Shown piece by piece: positions 14,663 to 23,104 of a DNA stretch of 29,124 bases. The notes under the pieces are model-generated. The model was not told the DNA's origin. It ran no database searches and was given only the letters and a program-made list of their open reading frames with translations. A program made the translations under genes and the position numbers. Numbering within the stretch: the first letter of the stretch is position 1; every line of letters starts with the position of its first letter. The DNA comes from Comchoanobacter sp040266255 (GTDB lineage: Bacteria > Pseudomonadota > Gammaproteobacteria > Comchoanobacterales > Comchoanobacteraceae): positions 1 to 29,124 of the forward strand of contig JBDQEV010000014.1 in assembly GCA_040266255.1 (NCBI GenBank). The letters run 5' to 3'.

Positions 14663-17600
14663 TTAAGTACAGAAAGAATGGTTAATTTCTAAAGTTTGGT
14701 TTGAGAGTGGTAAATAAAGCATTGCTTTTATTTTAAGCATTGGGAAATGCTGTTTTGCAGCTAAAATATATGATTGTAGTTGCTTGTGGTGCTGATCATG
14801 TAGATCTGATTCTGTGTATTGTTGTTGGTGGAATTTAAAGTCAATGATCCAAAGTGTTGAGTCTTCAATAAACATACGATCGATAATATGGTATGTATGT
14901 TCAAAATCTAGGGTATGTTCAGTATAGGTATGTGGCCTACTTTTAAAAATCCATTGGCCTACGGTTGAGTTTTGGATGTTTGAGATAGCCTGCTTGGCGT
15001 ATTGTTTGAGTAATGTAATGGTCCCTCCATCATAGCCCATTTTCAGCAAGTGATTATTGAACCTGATTTCAAGATGTGGGTCTTGATAGTGCTCAAGAAG
15101 AAAATGAAGTGATGTACCATACTCATTTGCCTGTACTGTAAAGTCAGTGATTGATGTTTGAGGTTGGCGCAACTGAGGTGTCTCTAAATGATATGATAAT
15201 ACAGGCGCTGCGTTCTCTAAATGGTGTTCAGCATTAGTATGTTGGTGAATAGAGTAAGTATGTTTTGCATTAGATGTAATCTCAAATGCATTGATCCAGT
15301 TTGAGGTAGTTTTGCCTGGATGACTAATGAGATGCAGAGTATGCTTGGCTCTAGTTGCAGCAACATACAGTAAACGCATTGATTCAAACTCATCACGCTT
15401 TTTATTTAGCTGTTTTAAATAAGCTGTATTTGTATTATTGGGTAAAAAGGTTGGTTGGATGAGGGGGTAGGGGGATGATTCTGCATAAAGCATTGGGATG
15501 TCAGCAGATTGAGATCTTTTCTCTGTATGCATAATGATAACATGATCATATTCTAAACCTTTGGATTTATGTGCAGTAAGCAGATTTAAGTAACAGTTAG
15601 CGTGTATGATGCTCATGTGGCTGCGTGCAAAATGATTAATCAGAGTTTGTTGATTAAGTCGAAGTTGGTTTGCTCTGAGTTGGATGACTTCATCAAACCA
15701 TTTTGTAATGGCAGGTGCTTGTGTGTCAGGGTATAGCGCATCTGCAGAGAGGTTTTTCCAAATGAGTGCACATTGCTTGGTAATGTCTACTTGCTGGCTT
15801 TTTGCATTTTGAATGACTTTAAGTAAACGACTGAGTTTAAAATAGCCAGCTTCTGAGAGCTCTGTTTGATGTTTGTTGGCATATAGATCATTGAGATTGA
15901 GTCCGCATAGGGGGGAGCGAAGAATGCTTTGCCAGGCGATTTGATTATTAGCGTCATATAAGTAACCTAGTAGTGCACATAGGTCATTGATTGCTGCAAG
16001 TTTGCCTAATGGATAGATGTCAATGGCGTTAAACGTAATGTTTTGTGACTCAAGCAAGCTGATCAAGGCTTTTAAATGTGATCTGGTCTGTGCTAGTACA
16101 CCAATTGAGGATTCGGGATGGGACTTTTGGTGTTGTTTGATGATATTGATTGCACGCTGTGCTTGTGCAAAGGGGGTTTCATTTTCTTCATACTCTAAGT
16201 ATATTCCAGCATTACTGTGGGATGGCTTGGTTGGTGTAGCTTCTCGGTAACGTATCGCAGCGTTTAAAAGATGGTCTTTTGCAGGAAAGATATGCTGAAA
16301 ATGATCATTAATCGCTTCAATCATCTTCGTGCTGCTTCTGAAGTTACATTCTAGAAATAAGGGCGTAGTTTGGATATGAGCAATAGGCTCTTGTTGAGTC
16401 TTGATAAATAGTCTAACATCTGCTTGTCGAAAGCGATAAATAGACTGCATTGGATCGCCTACTGCAAATATCGTTCTAGTGGTTTCCTTTGGCCAGTTTT
16501 TAACAATCGACTGCGCCATTTCATACTGAATGCTTGAAGTGTCTTGAAACTCATCCATGAGGATATGGTGAATATGATCATGACAGTATTGCTGTAATAA
16601 GGGGTCAGTTTTCAGCGCTGTTACAGCATGTAATGCAATTTGTGTAAAGTCTTGTCGATTTTTAGATACAAAGAGTTCAGAAAGCCGTTGATTAATCTGA
16701 GTTAAAATAACTGTAAGATCATCTAAGAATGCTTGCTCTTCGATACTTTGAGGTTCTGGACGTAGCTGCATTGCTTGTAATGAGCTGAGTGCAGAGGGCT
16801 GTTCTAATGCAAGCTTAATTTCTTCAACACAACTCAGAGCGAGCTGTTTGGTTTCTTCTTCCGGTGTGTGCTCGGTCATTGATTTAGGATAGATGCCTTG
16901 TGCTTTCGTCAGTTTAGATCGAATACTGCCCTGCTTTGTGAGTAGCAGCTCTGAAAGGCACCCCCATATGCAATGATACTCAAATGCTTGATCTCCGAAA
17001 CGCTGATGTAGCTTAGAGATGTGTTTTATGAGTTGCGCAATAGTGGGCAGCAAGTGCCCCAAAGATTGCTCACAGTCAGTCACTTGCTGGGCTCGAAGCT
17101 GAGCTAAGCTATTTAGGCTGATCACTTTGATATTCATCGATAAGTGTGGTTGCCACTGGTCTCTCATGCTCAGTAGCTGTACTAATAGTGATTCAGCTTG
17201 CTGGTAATTTCCATTCAGTACTCGCATGATTCGATATTGTGCTTCATTCCAATTGGTTTGCTGAAAGTATTGATAAACAACGGTTTGATATAGATGTGTT
17301 GGTGATGCAGAAATAGGGGAGATATTTTGAGGGGATGCTCTTTGTAGTAGCCAGCTACAAAATGAATCAATGGTCATGATCTGTAGCTTATGTGTTTGCG
17401 CTAATAAATCCCATTGATGTTTCTGGGCGTGCTGCAGTAGCTTTTTTGCATTATCCTCTTCTTGTAATTTGATACACTGAATCAAGCGCTCTCGCATTTC
17501 ATTCGCAGCTTTTTTAGTGAAAGTAATCGCAATCACATGTTCAGGCTGCTGACACTGCAATAATAGATTAATCATTCGCCTGGTCAATAAGTAAGTTTTT

Positions 17601-17683
17601 CCAGAGCCCGCAGGCGCTGAGACAATTGCGGATACTGAAGGATCCATTGCTTGTTGTCTAATTTGGTGATCAATCGGTTGCAT
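14663..17683 (-). CDS. UvrD/REP superfamily helicase-nuclease, AddA/RecB-like
   Basis: A 1006-residue DNA helicase with a C-terminal RecB-type nuclease, expected to process double-strand ends for recombination. The helicase motifs run in order: SAPAGSGKTYLL (I), ITFTKKAANEMRERL (Ia), ILMDEFQDTS (II), VGDPMQSIYRFRQAD (III), ECNFRSS (IV), TAHKSKGLEYDHV (V) and LLYVAATRAKHTLHLI (VI). The nuclease keeps the His in GTSLHFLLEHY, the Asp in HIIDRMF and the D-x-K of IIDFKFH, so it looks active. AddA normally works with AddB, and RecB with RecC and RecD; none is in this window. A possible gene remnant lies just upstream. The product could be AddA or a stand-alone RecB-like enzyme. Confidence 0.85.
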   Translation of the reverse strand: MQPIDHQIRQQAMDPSVSAIVSAPAGSGKTYLLTRRMINLLLQCQQPEHVIAITFTKKAANEMRERLIQCIKLQEEDNAKKLLQHAQKHQWDLLAQTHKLQIMTIDSFCSWLLQRASPQNISPISASPTHLYQTVVYQYFQQTNWNEAQYRIMRVLNGNYQQAESLLVQLLSMRDQWQPHLSMNIKVISLNSLAQLRAQQVTDCEQSLGHLLPTIAQLIKHISKLHQRFGDQAFEYHCIWGCLSELLLTKQGSIRSKLTKAQGIYPKSMTEHTPEEETKQLALSCVEEIKLALEQPSALSSLQAMQLRPEPQSIEEQAFLDDLTVILTQINQRLSELFVSKNRQDFTQIALHAVTALKTDPLLQQYCHDHIHHILMDEFQDTSSIQYEMAQSIVKNWPKETTRTIFAVGDPMQSIYRFRQADVRLFIKTQQEPIAHIQTTPLFLECNFRSSTKMIEAINDHFQHIFPAKDHLLNAAIRYREATPTKPSHSNAGIYLEYEENETPFAQAQRAINIIKQHQKSHPESSIGVLAQTRSHLKALISLLESQNITFNAIDIYPLGKLAAINDLCALLGYLYDANNQIAWQSILRSPLCGLNLNDLYANKHQTELSEAGYFKLSRLLKVIQNAKSQQVDITKQCALIWKNLSADALYPDTQAPAITKWFDEVIQLRANQLRLNQQTLINHFARSHMSIIHANCYLNLLTAHKSKGLEYDHVIIMHTEKRSQSADIPMLYAESSPYPLIQPTFLPNNTNTAYLKQLNKKRDEFESMRLLYVAATRAKHTLHLISHPGKTTSNWINAFEITSNAKHTYSIHQHTNAEHHLENAAPVLSYHLETPQLRQPQTSITDFTVQANEYGTSLHFLLEHYQDPHLEIRFNNHLLKMGYDGGTITLLKQYAKQAISNIQNSTVGQWIFKSRPHTYTEHTLDFEHTYHIIDRMFIEDSTLWIIDFKFHQQQYTESDLHDQHHKQLQSYILAAKQHFPMLKIKAMLYLPLSNQTLEINHSFCT

Positions 17684-17924
17684 GCATACAATAAAAATTA
17701 TTATACATATTATATGTTATTTTTCTTTGCTTGTCCTGGTTGTTGATAGGGTCTATCTCAAGGTAAATGATGGCTACGAGCTCTGCTGCTACTTGTTTTA
17801 TGTCTGGATTGCCAAAAACTCTCTTTAAATGTTAAAAGAATTTTCCTTTAAATTTCTTTAAATAGGAATGCATTAGAGCAACCAGGTAATTATGAAGTTT
17901 TATCTCTCCATATGCTTTAGATCT
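17670..17924 (-). pseudogene. Possible gene remnant upstream of the helicase
   Basis: One minus-strand frame is open for 30 codons from 17924, has a single TAA at 17834-17832, and is then open for another 53 codons into the start of the helicase gene, where TGA ends it. The second part contains VFGNPDIKQVAAELVAIIYL, which has the composition of real protein. It has no start codon with a ribosome site and matches no family known to me. It may be a decayed gene, possibly a lost partner of the helicase, or chance. Nothing else is seen in the 290 bases between the helicase and rlmH except the promoter below. Confidence 0.2.
17709..17737 (-). promoter_or_regulatory. Candidate promoter for the helicase gene
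   Basis: On the minus strand AGGACA (17737-17732), a 17-base spacer and TATAAT (17714-17709) precede the helicase ATG by about 25 bases. A second TATAAT-like element lies slightly closer. The core TAACATATAAT also occurs upstream of rsfS. Confidence 0.45.
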
Positions 17925-17973
17925 CTAGCGTGCAGTTGATTATTCGCTGAGCTGGCGGGTATTGCTTTAAAGG

Positions 17974-18429
17974 TTATAAATGATAAGGGTGATTTTGTAG
18001 GATAGTCAGTGCGCGGTAAATTTGCTCTAATAGTAGCATTTGAGCATGCTCATGTTGCAAAGTCATGTCTGATAGTCTGATTGATCGATATTCTGAAAGT
18101 AATGCGCGATCAAAGCCTACTGCTGGTCCAATCATAAAGCACAGGTGAGGGTGCTGACAAAAAGACTGCTCAATGAGCTTTGCAAACTGCACAGACCCCA
18201 TAGATCTGCCGCGTTCATCTAAATAGATTATTAAAGCTTGGTTAGGAACTTTGTCTAACATTCTTTGGGTGTCTTCTGTTTGTCTGATTCTTGTATTAGA
18301 CTTAGATGACGGTTTGATATTGATATGCTGCATCTTACCAAATCGAGAGATTCTTTTGAGGTAATCTTCTGATATGTTATTGATTGAATCTAAAGCTTGT
18401 TTAGAAGAGGTGATGAGCGTGAAGTTCAT
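17974..18429 (-). CDS. rlmH: 23S rRNA pseudouridine-1915 N3-methyltransferase
   Basis: RlmH is the SPOUT-class enzyme that methylates pseudouridine 1915 in helix 69 of 23S rRNA on the assembled 70S ribosome. Family motifs are LDERGRSMGSVQFAKLI, FMIGPAVGFD (usually FxIGGAxG, so the second Gly is Pro here), LSDMTLQHEHAQMLLLEQIYRA and the terminal HPYHL (usually YHK/YHR). With the ATG at 18429 it has 151 residues and overlaps the rsfS stop as ATGA. A longer reading begins at a TTG inside rsfS and is not preferred. The rsfS-rlmH pairing is widely conserved. Confidence 0.94.
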   Translation of the reverse strand: MNFTLITSSKQALDSINNISEDYLKRISRFGKMQHINIKPSSKSNTRIRQTEDTQRMLDKVPNQALIIYLDERGRSMGSVQFAKLIEQSFCQHPHLCFMIGPAVGFDRALLSEYRSIRLSDMTLQHEHAQMLLLEQIYRALTILQNHPYHL

Positions 18430-18737
18430 CTCTTTGCCCAAATGTCCTCAAGATTAATTGTTGCTCTAGCGTCTTCAGTCATTAAATGCACAAGCACATC
18501 ACCAAGATCAATCAGTGTCCACTGATCATCTGCATGTGGTTCAGGATTGTTTCTGACACTTTTAAATTCTCTTAAAAGTGTTTGAGCTAGAAACTGCATT
18601 TGTTTTTCATGGTCAACGGTTGCAATTATCATATGGTCACAAATAATTGTTTTACCTTCAGTATTAATTACTAAAATAGATTTTGCTTTGTGCTCTTCTA
18701 AAACGTCTTTTATTTCAGATACAATGTGTTCGCTCAT
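18426..18737 (-). CDS. rsfS: Ribosomal silencing factor RsfS
   Basis: RsfS binds ribosomal protein uL14 on the large subunit and blocks subunit joining, lowering translation in poor conditions. The 103-residue protein shows the family end pattern: W-T-L-I-D-L-G-D-V-L-V-H, then R and INLEDIWAKR. The N-terminal part matches the Iojap/RsfS fold start with residues LEEHKAKSILVINTEG. It forms an operon with rlmH, and both face away from the lipoprotein gene at 18873. A TATAAT-like element at 18765-18760 on this strand may be its -10, without a convincing -35. Confidence 0.94.
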   Translation of the reverse strand: MSEHIVSEIKDVLEEHKAKSILVINTEGKTIICDHMIIATVDHEKQMQFLAQTLLREFKSVRNNPEPHADDQWTLIDLGDVLVHLMTEDARATINLEDIWAKR

Positions 18738-18843
18738 GTTTCATTTCGATATTAATATGATTATATGTTAACACTTTGTTATTTTTTATCAACTACATAT
18801 TTGATTAATTGAATTGATGTTTCTACATTATAGTATTATGAGT

Positions 18844-18849
18844 TATAAT
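18844..18849 (+). promoter_or_regulatory. -10 element before the lipoprotein gene
   Basis: A perfect TATAAT lies 23 bases before the ATG at 18873, which would give a leader of about 17 bases. No convincing -35 hexamer is found at 16-18 bases, so it may need an activator or be coincidental in this very AT-rich gap. Confidence 0.35.
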
Positions 18850-18872
18850 AGATGAAAATTTGAGAGATCATC

Positions 18873-19463
18873 ATGAGTAAATTTTTACGCTTGCCATGTT
18901 TTGTGCTATTCAGTTTGCTGTTGACCGGATGCGATATTATCCTTGAGGAAGAAGTTTATATTGTGCCAGAAACAATGTCTGGTATTGCTTTGTCAGTTTC
19001 TCCAGAAACAGTACGGTTCAATTTGGTGAAATTTGCAGATGAATATGGTGTTCCAATAGGTCTCCAGGGCTTTGATGGTCGATATCAAAAGAGTTATCGG
19101 TTCCCAATGCGACAGGCAAGAGGATTTGATTATTCGATGTCAGTCCATTATATGGAGCCAGGATATTATGCAATTGCAGATATTAGAAACTATACAGGGG
19201 GAGCGTTTTATTCATCAGAGGTTACACCAGTTGAGTTTGATAGAAATCGTTTCTTGCCTAAGTGGGGCGCTATCTATGTACCTAGGGGGTACATTGCATA
19301 TGTAGGGCATTTAGATTTTAATACCTATACAGGTCGGCTCGAGGTGACACAGCGTTATGACCAGCGTGCAATTAGGCAGTATGTTGAGTTAATTAACCCT
19401 AGTTTGGCAGCAAGAATCATCACTGGTGGTTATTACCCATCTGGGTATTTCTATCGATTCTAA
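18873..19463 (+). CDS. Predicted inner-membrane lipoprotein, family unknown
   Basis: A 196-residue exported lipoprotein. The signal peptide MSKFLRLPCFVLFSLLLTGC ends in the lipobox LLTGC, with lipidated Cys20. Asp21 is at position +2, the classic Lol-avoidance residue, so it is predicted to stay in the inner membrane facing the periplasm. The mature part is rich in Tyr, Gly and beta-type pattern, for example MEPGYYAIADIRNY and VPRGYIAYVGHLDF, which suggests a beta-sandwich domain, but no family was recognised. The ribosome site is GAGAG shortly before the ATG. It stands alone, divergent from rsfS. Confidence 0.75.
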   Translation: MSKFLRLPCFVLFSLLLTGCDIILEEEVYIVPETMSGIALSVSPETVRFNLVKFADEYGVPIGLQGFDGRYQKSYRFPMRQARGFDYSMSVHYMEPGYYAIADIRNYTGGAFYSSEVTPVEFDRNRFLPKWGAIYVPRGYIAYVGHLDFNTYTGRLEVTQRYDQRAIRQYVELINPSLAARIITGGYYPSGYFYRF

Positions 19464-19843
19464 TTGTTGAATAGAATGTGTTATATTGCATTAGGGCTGT
19501 GGGGGTAGATACTAGCTAGATTAGCTGTTTTGTTATAGTTGCTACCATATGTAAAATAGAGCATCTATGCCTTAAGTCGCTTCTCTCCTAAAGTAATAGC
19601 TCACTGCGTTTGTTGTATTAAATAACTTTTGCCACTGTAGTGATGCATCTTATAAAGCTTCTAGATATGGTCTAATCGAGTGCAGTGCTCACTAATAGTC
19701 AATGTGTTTTTTTATAACTTTCTAAATGATCGTATGACATCTGAGATGTAGATTGGTACATCAACTGTTGTATTTGTGAGTGGGCTTAGTATAAAATTAG
19801 AGAATACTGGAGTTCATAGTAGATAAGGGAATAGGAGTTTGGA
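19464..19843 (+). other. 380-base non-coding gap with candidate promoter at its end
   Basis: No gene-like reading was found on either strand. A candidate promoter for the next gene is TTGTAT (19768-19773), 16 bases, TATAAA (19790-19795). The last 40 bases contain four GGA motifs, including the AGGAG ribosome site at 19833-19837. The rest has no clear terminator, tRNA or known small RNA fold that I can recognise. Confidence 0.5.
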
Positions 19844-20449
19844 GTGTTGAAATTAATCAGTCGTTTTGTGTTATCAATATTGATTTTGGGTTTGATTATT
19901 GCTGTAACTCCAATTGCTAGCTATGTTATTGAGCCTATTCTGCCTCGCTTTGGGGTAGAGACAGAAAATCTACAATTAAGTTTATGGCGAGGAAGCATTA
20001 ATGCAGATCAAGTTCTGTATTCTTCAAGTCGCAGAGATATAGAGATTGAGGGATTAAGCATTAATGGTCTGAATATTCTAAAAAAATCTATCGATCAGAT
20101 TAATGCTACAGCAGTTGAAGTGAGGCAAAAAGGGGGTATTAGCTTCAAACCCAAAAGTTCAAAAGGTGCTTCAGCATGGATGATTAAATCCTTAGCAGTG
20201 GACAAGGTGGTTGTGCATTTAGGCCCGGCATTAGGTCATATCAGTGTTGAGAGCTTTGAGTACCAAGCATCTGCTAGAGATAGTGGTGTTTTAAGGTTTA
20301 AATATAAAGGTAGGCAGTACGAAGTAGAGGTCTCATCCAAGCTACAGTGGATTAAGGCGTTGTTAGAACTGAGATCAAATCTACCAATGTTAGATAACGA
20401 TGCGATATCTGAAGTTACAGAAAAACTTAAGTTGCCATTCTTGTCGTAA
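19844..20449 (+). CDS. Membrane-anchored AsmA-like protein, function unknown
   Basis: A 201-residue protein with one N-terminal membrane segment (about residues 7-28) and a periplasmic remainder. After the anchor, FGVETENLQLSLWRGSINAD followed by repeating short hydrophobic strands (IEIEGLSINGLNIL, VDKVVVHLGPAL) resembles the N-terminal repeats of AsmA/YhdP-type lipid-transfer proteins or GspN. It is far shorter than those, so this is a similarity of pattern only. It starts with GTG, six bases after AGGAG. Its 3' end overlaps the convergent gene by 23 bases, and no terminator lies between them. Confidence 0.65.
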   Translation: MLKLISRFVLSILILGLIIAVTPIASYVIEPILPRFGVETENLQLSLWRGSINADQVLYSSSRRDIEIEGLSINGLNILKKSIDQINATAVEVRQKGGISFKPKSSKGASAWMIKSLAVDKVVVHLGPALGHISVESFEYQASARDSGVLRFKYKGRQYEVEVSSKLQWIKALLELRSNLPMLDNDAISEVTEKLKLPFLS

Positions 20450-21974
20450 CAGCAGTTTGTGTAGAGATTACTTTTCCTGAGTGAGCAGATACAGTAGCGC
20501 TATTTAAGCTAGATCCTATAGATTTTGCTCCTACAGCGGCTGCACTTCCAGTGCCTAGTATAGGTAGTCCTGCAATAAATGCAGCTGCAACTAATGCTAG
20601 GACAGCAATAAGACCAATTGCGAGGTACCATATCCAGTGTGTAGATTTATCTTGGACTGCAGGTTTTTTGCTTTCAGCTGCTGCTGTTGCTTCAGTCTCC
20701 GCTATTGCTGTTGCTTCAGCCTCCGCTGCTGCAGTCTGCTGTTTCTCTCTTGTGTTGTCAATCAGTTGAGTTAAGTCTTCAGTAGTAGCAGCATCTTCAT
20801 ATGGATTAGATGGTACTTTAGGTTCGCATTGGCTTGCTGCGGCTAGCACTTCAAGTGCATCTTGGTATTTGCCATTATCAGAAAGGAGTGTTCCAGATTG
20901 TAAAAATAGTTTTAAAGGTAATTTTTCATTATGCATGTTGGCATACTTGGCGTGAAGCAAAGCAATGTTTTTAATGTAGAAAAGTAGTGCTTCTGATGGT
21001 TTTTCACGAGACCCTGCCATCATGATTTTTTCTTCGAGTGAGAGCTCTTCTATGATCGCATTGTCGAAGGGGATGGCTGCAGGATTTTTCTCTATTAAGT
21101 AATTGATTATAAGGCAGTCTAAAATTGGATAACTAATCATATTGAAGCTACCGGGCTCCAAATCGATTTGAGATTTAATTATTTTTAATAAATTGTTAAA
21201 GTCATCTGGCTTTAGTAGTTCTAGGACTTTAAGAGCGTCCTGGGGCTTAAGTTCTCCCATTATATAGAATGTTTCTGTTAACTTGTCAGCTGTCTGGATT
21301 TTTCTTATTTCACATGCAAGCATCTGCTGCAGTGTTTTTAATAGCAATTCAGGCTGATCTTCCCTTGCTGGTTGAGATAGGTAGATCCCGCTTTTAAGTT
21401 TCAGTAATTCAAAATAAATCTGGAAGTTGAGTGTTAATCCCAGTTTTTCCAGAATAGGTTTGATAGCGGACTCTACGTCGCTTTGGGATGTTGAAGTCTG
21501 CTCAATTAATAAGAAAGGGGCATATAATGCTTCATGATTCTGAGTTATGAGTAGAGGAGAGCCTTGATCCTCATGTTCCTGTTTGAATTCAAGCTGAGCT
21601 AAAAATTCTGGGATGGTGAGGCTTAGGGTAGAGCTCTTTATAAAATGTTCGAATATGTCTCTAAAGGCTGTAACTGCTTCTGATGAGGTAAATCTGTTGA
21701 AATGCTCACCAAATAAACTGCTTAAGAATTCTAGATATAGCGTAGCGCTACCATTGATCTTGATGGCCTGGAAAGCTTCATCTAACTGTTTTAGATCTGC
21801 AGGATTGCGGTCTGCAGTATTCATATACTCTACGCAAAAACGGTTCAGTGCATCCTGTACTAGTTGGCGCAACCCTATTGGATAATTACGACAGTTATGC
21901 GTTTCTGAATGATGCAAAGCACGTTTGATTGTACTAATATATTCATTTGTTTCACTTGCTTGTAGAGAATTCAT
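20427..21974 (-). CDS. Unrecognised 515-residue protein with C-terminal membrane segment
   Basis: No family was recognised. Residues 1-400 are helical and soluble in character with no membrane segments; a TPR-like helix pair (QSGTLLSDNGKYQDALEVLA) lies near 365-390. A low-complexity Ala/Glu/Thr linker (about 410-435) follows, encoded partly by a 21-base direct repeat. One strong membrane segment spans about 447-470, and a 45-residue Ser/Thr/Ala tail ends the protein. There is no signal peptide, so the large N-terminal part is probably cytoplasmic or the protein is delivered post-translationally. A secreted host-interaction protein is possible but unsupported by any specific motif. No ribosome site precedes the ATG. 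Confidence 0.65.
   Translation of the reverse strand: MNSLQASETNEYISTIKRALHHSETHNCRNYPIGLRQLVQDALNRFCVEYMNTADRNPADLKQLDEAFQAIKINGSATLYLEFLSSLFGEHFNRFTSSEAVTAFRDIFEHFIKSSTLSLTIPEFLAQLEFKQEHEDQGSPLLITQNHEALYAPFLLIEQTSTSQSDVESAIKPILEKLGLTLNFQIYFELLKLKSGIYLSQPAREDQPELLLKTLQQMLACEIRKIQTADKLTETFYIMGELKPQDALKVLELLKPDDFNNLLKIIKSQIDLEPGSFNMISYPILDCLIINYLIEKNPAAIPFDNAIIEELSLEEKIMMAGSREKPSEALLFYIKNIALLHAKYANMHNEKLPLKLFLQSGTLLSDNGKYQDALEVLAAASQCEPKVPSNPYEDAATTEDLTQLIDNTREKQQTAAAEAEATAIAETEATAAAESKKPAVQDKSTHWIWYLAIGLIAVLALVAAAFIAGLPILGTGSAAAVGAKSIGSSLNSATVSAHSGKVISTQTAVTTRMAT
20683..20727 (+). repeat. Two 21-base direct repeats in the Ala/Glu/Thr linker
   Basis: GCTGTTGCTTCAGTCTCCGC with a final T (20683-20703) recurs at 20707-20727 with one mismatch. 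On the coding (minus) strand each copy encodes a run of the A-E-T-E-A-T-A type. The 24-base period keeps the reading frame, so the copy number could change without breaking the gene. Confidence 0.7.
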
Positions 21975-22071
21975 TTAGTATAACCCATTTGTTCTACATA
22001 AATTTAACATGCTTTAGTAATATGGGTCAAGTTAGGAGGATAGGTTATTAATGAATGTATGCAGATATGCC

Positions 22072-22084
22072 TAGAATCATTCTA
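22072..22084 (+). promoter_or_regulatory. 13-base palindrome upstream of orn
   Basis: TAGAATCATTCTA is a perfect inverted repeat around a central C in the gap between the 515-residue gene and orn. It could be an operator for either gene, but may be chance in AT-rich DNA. No strong promoter was found in this 189-base gap. Confidence 0.25.
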
Positions 22085-22163
22085 AAGATGTGTTAGGATG
22101 GTATCTAATTTGAATGCTATTTTTAGTTGAGTATTGTATATATTGATTCGATAGGAGTCCTAC

Positions 22164-22691
22164 GTGGGAAAAAAATTTATATGTTTAGACCTTGAGATGA
22201 CAGGTCTGCTGGAAAGTGATGAAATTTTAGAAGTCGCATGCATTGTGATTGATGAGTCATTCAATGAGGTAAGTGATGGTTTCTCAAAAGTGGTATCCTC
22301 AACAGCAGATAAGCTAGAGAATATGATGGACGTCTGTAAAAATATGCATAAAGAGTCAGGGTTATGGGATGATGTGCTTTTATCTGAAAATACAATTGCT
22401 CAGGTAGAGCTGTCATTACTAGAGTTTGTCACCAACCATACTTCTGCGCATGACGAGCTGATTTTGTGTGGCAACTCTATTCATGTTGATAGAGGCTTTA
22501 TAAAGCGATATATGTCCAGCTTTGATCATATCCTTCACTATAGGATGTTAGATGTGACATCTGTGGGTTTGTTTCTACAGGCTTCAGGAGTCGTGTTCAC
22601 ACCCTATGTTAAGGCAAAGGCACATCGAGCTCTTGATGATATTAAAGAGTCTATTGGTGAAATGTTGCATTATCAATCTATATTGAAGTAA
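22164..22691 (+). CDS. orn: Oligoribonuclease
   Basis: Orn is the 3'-5' exonuclease that finishes RNA decay by cleaving di- and short oligoribonucleotides, and it degrades pGpG from cyclic-di-GMP turnover. DEDDh motifs are present: ICLDLEMTGL (Asp9, Glu11), CGNSIHVDRGFI and the final HRALDDIKESI. Its 175 residues compare with 181 in E. coli. The start is GTG, six bases after AGGAG (22153-22157). The stop overlaps tsaE by one base (TAATG), so the two are coupled. Confidence 0.95.
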   Translation: MGKKFICLDLEMTGLLESDEILEVACIVIDESFNEVSDGFSKVVSSTADKLENMMDVCKNMHKESGLWDDVLLSENTIAQVELSLLEFVTNHTSAHDELILCGNSIHVDRGFIKRYMSSFDHILHYRMLDVTSVGLFLQASGVVFTPYVKAKAHRALDDIKESIGEMLHYQSILK

Positions 22692-23104
22692 TGATTAGGT
22701 TAATGTCAATTCATGATACGAGCCGTTTTGCCGCGGAGATCTTTCAGCTGGGTCTAGAATTTTCAAGTCCTTGTATCATTGCCTTAGAGGGTGAAATTGG
22801 CGTTGGTAAATCAGAACTTGTTAGACAAGGTCTTAAGTCGCTAGGCTTTCATGATGCGGTTCAAAGTCCAACATTTACAATTTATAATGAGTATAAAATC
22901 AATGGAGTTGCGGTTGTTCATGCTGACTTTTATCGGCTAAGTGATCCAGATGATCTGTTGATGATTGGTTGGGATGAGGTCATAGATAGTGCAAATATTG
23001 TATTTGTAGAATGGGCAAGTACAGTTAAACTCAGCGCTGATATAGAAATATCAATTGTACAAGATGGAGATGCTCGTATTGTTGAGGTAAAAAGAAATCA
23101 GTAG
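22691..23104 (+). CDS. tsaE: tRNA threonylcarbamoyladenosine biosynthesis ATPase TsaE
   Basis: TsaE is the ATPase that works with TsaB and TsaD to install t6A37 in tRNAs that read ANN codons. Walker A is GEIGVGKSE (Lys40, with Ser-Glu where most have Thr-Thr). SPTFTIYNEY, HADFYRL and the final FVEWAS match conserved family positions. The 137 residues are slightly short of the usual 150. It is coupled to orn and converges on rne. Confidence 0.93.
   Translation: MIRLMSIHDTSRFAAEIFQLGLEFSSPCIIALEGEIGVGKSELVRQGLKSLGFHDAVQSPTFTIYNEYKINGVAVVHADFYRLSDPDDLLMIGWDEVIDSANIVFVEWASTVKLSADIEISIVQDGDARIVEVKRNQ

Noticed and set aside
14423..14692. Plus-strand reading of 89 residues after dapA
   Set aside because: It is hydrophobic shadow of a better minus-strand reading and runs antisense into the helicase gene.
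18430..18441. Longer RlmH start at TTG 18441
   Set aside because: The ATG at 18429 gives the usual four-base overlap with rsfS and the normal RlmH N-terminus.
19464..19843. Small RNA or hidden gene in the 380-base gap
   Set aside because: No open frame of note, no terminator and no recognisable RNA fold; only a weak promoter at the end.
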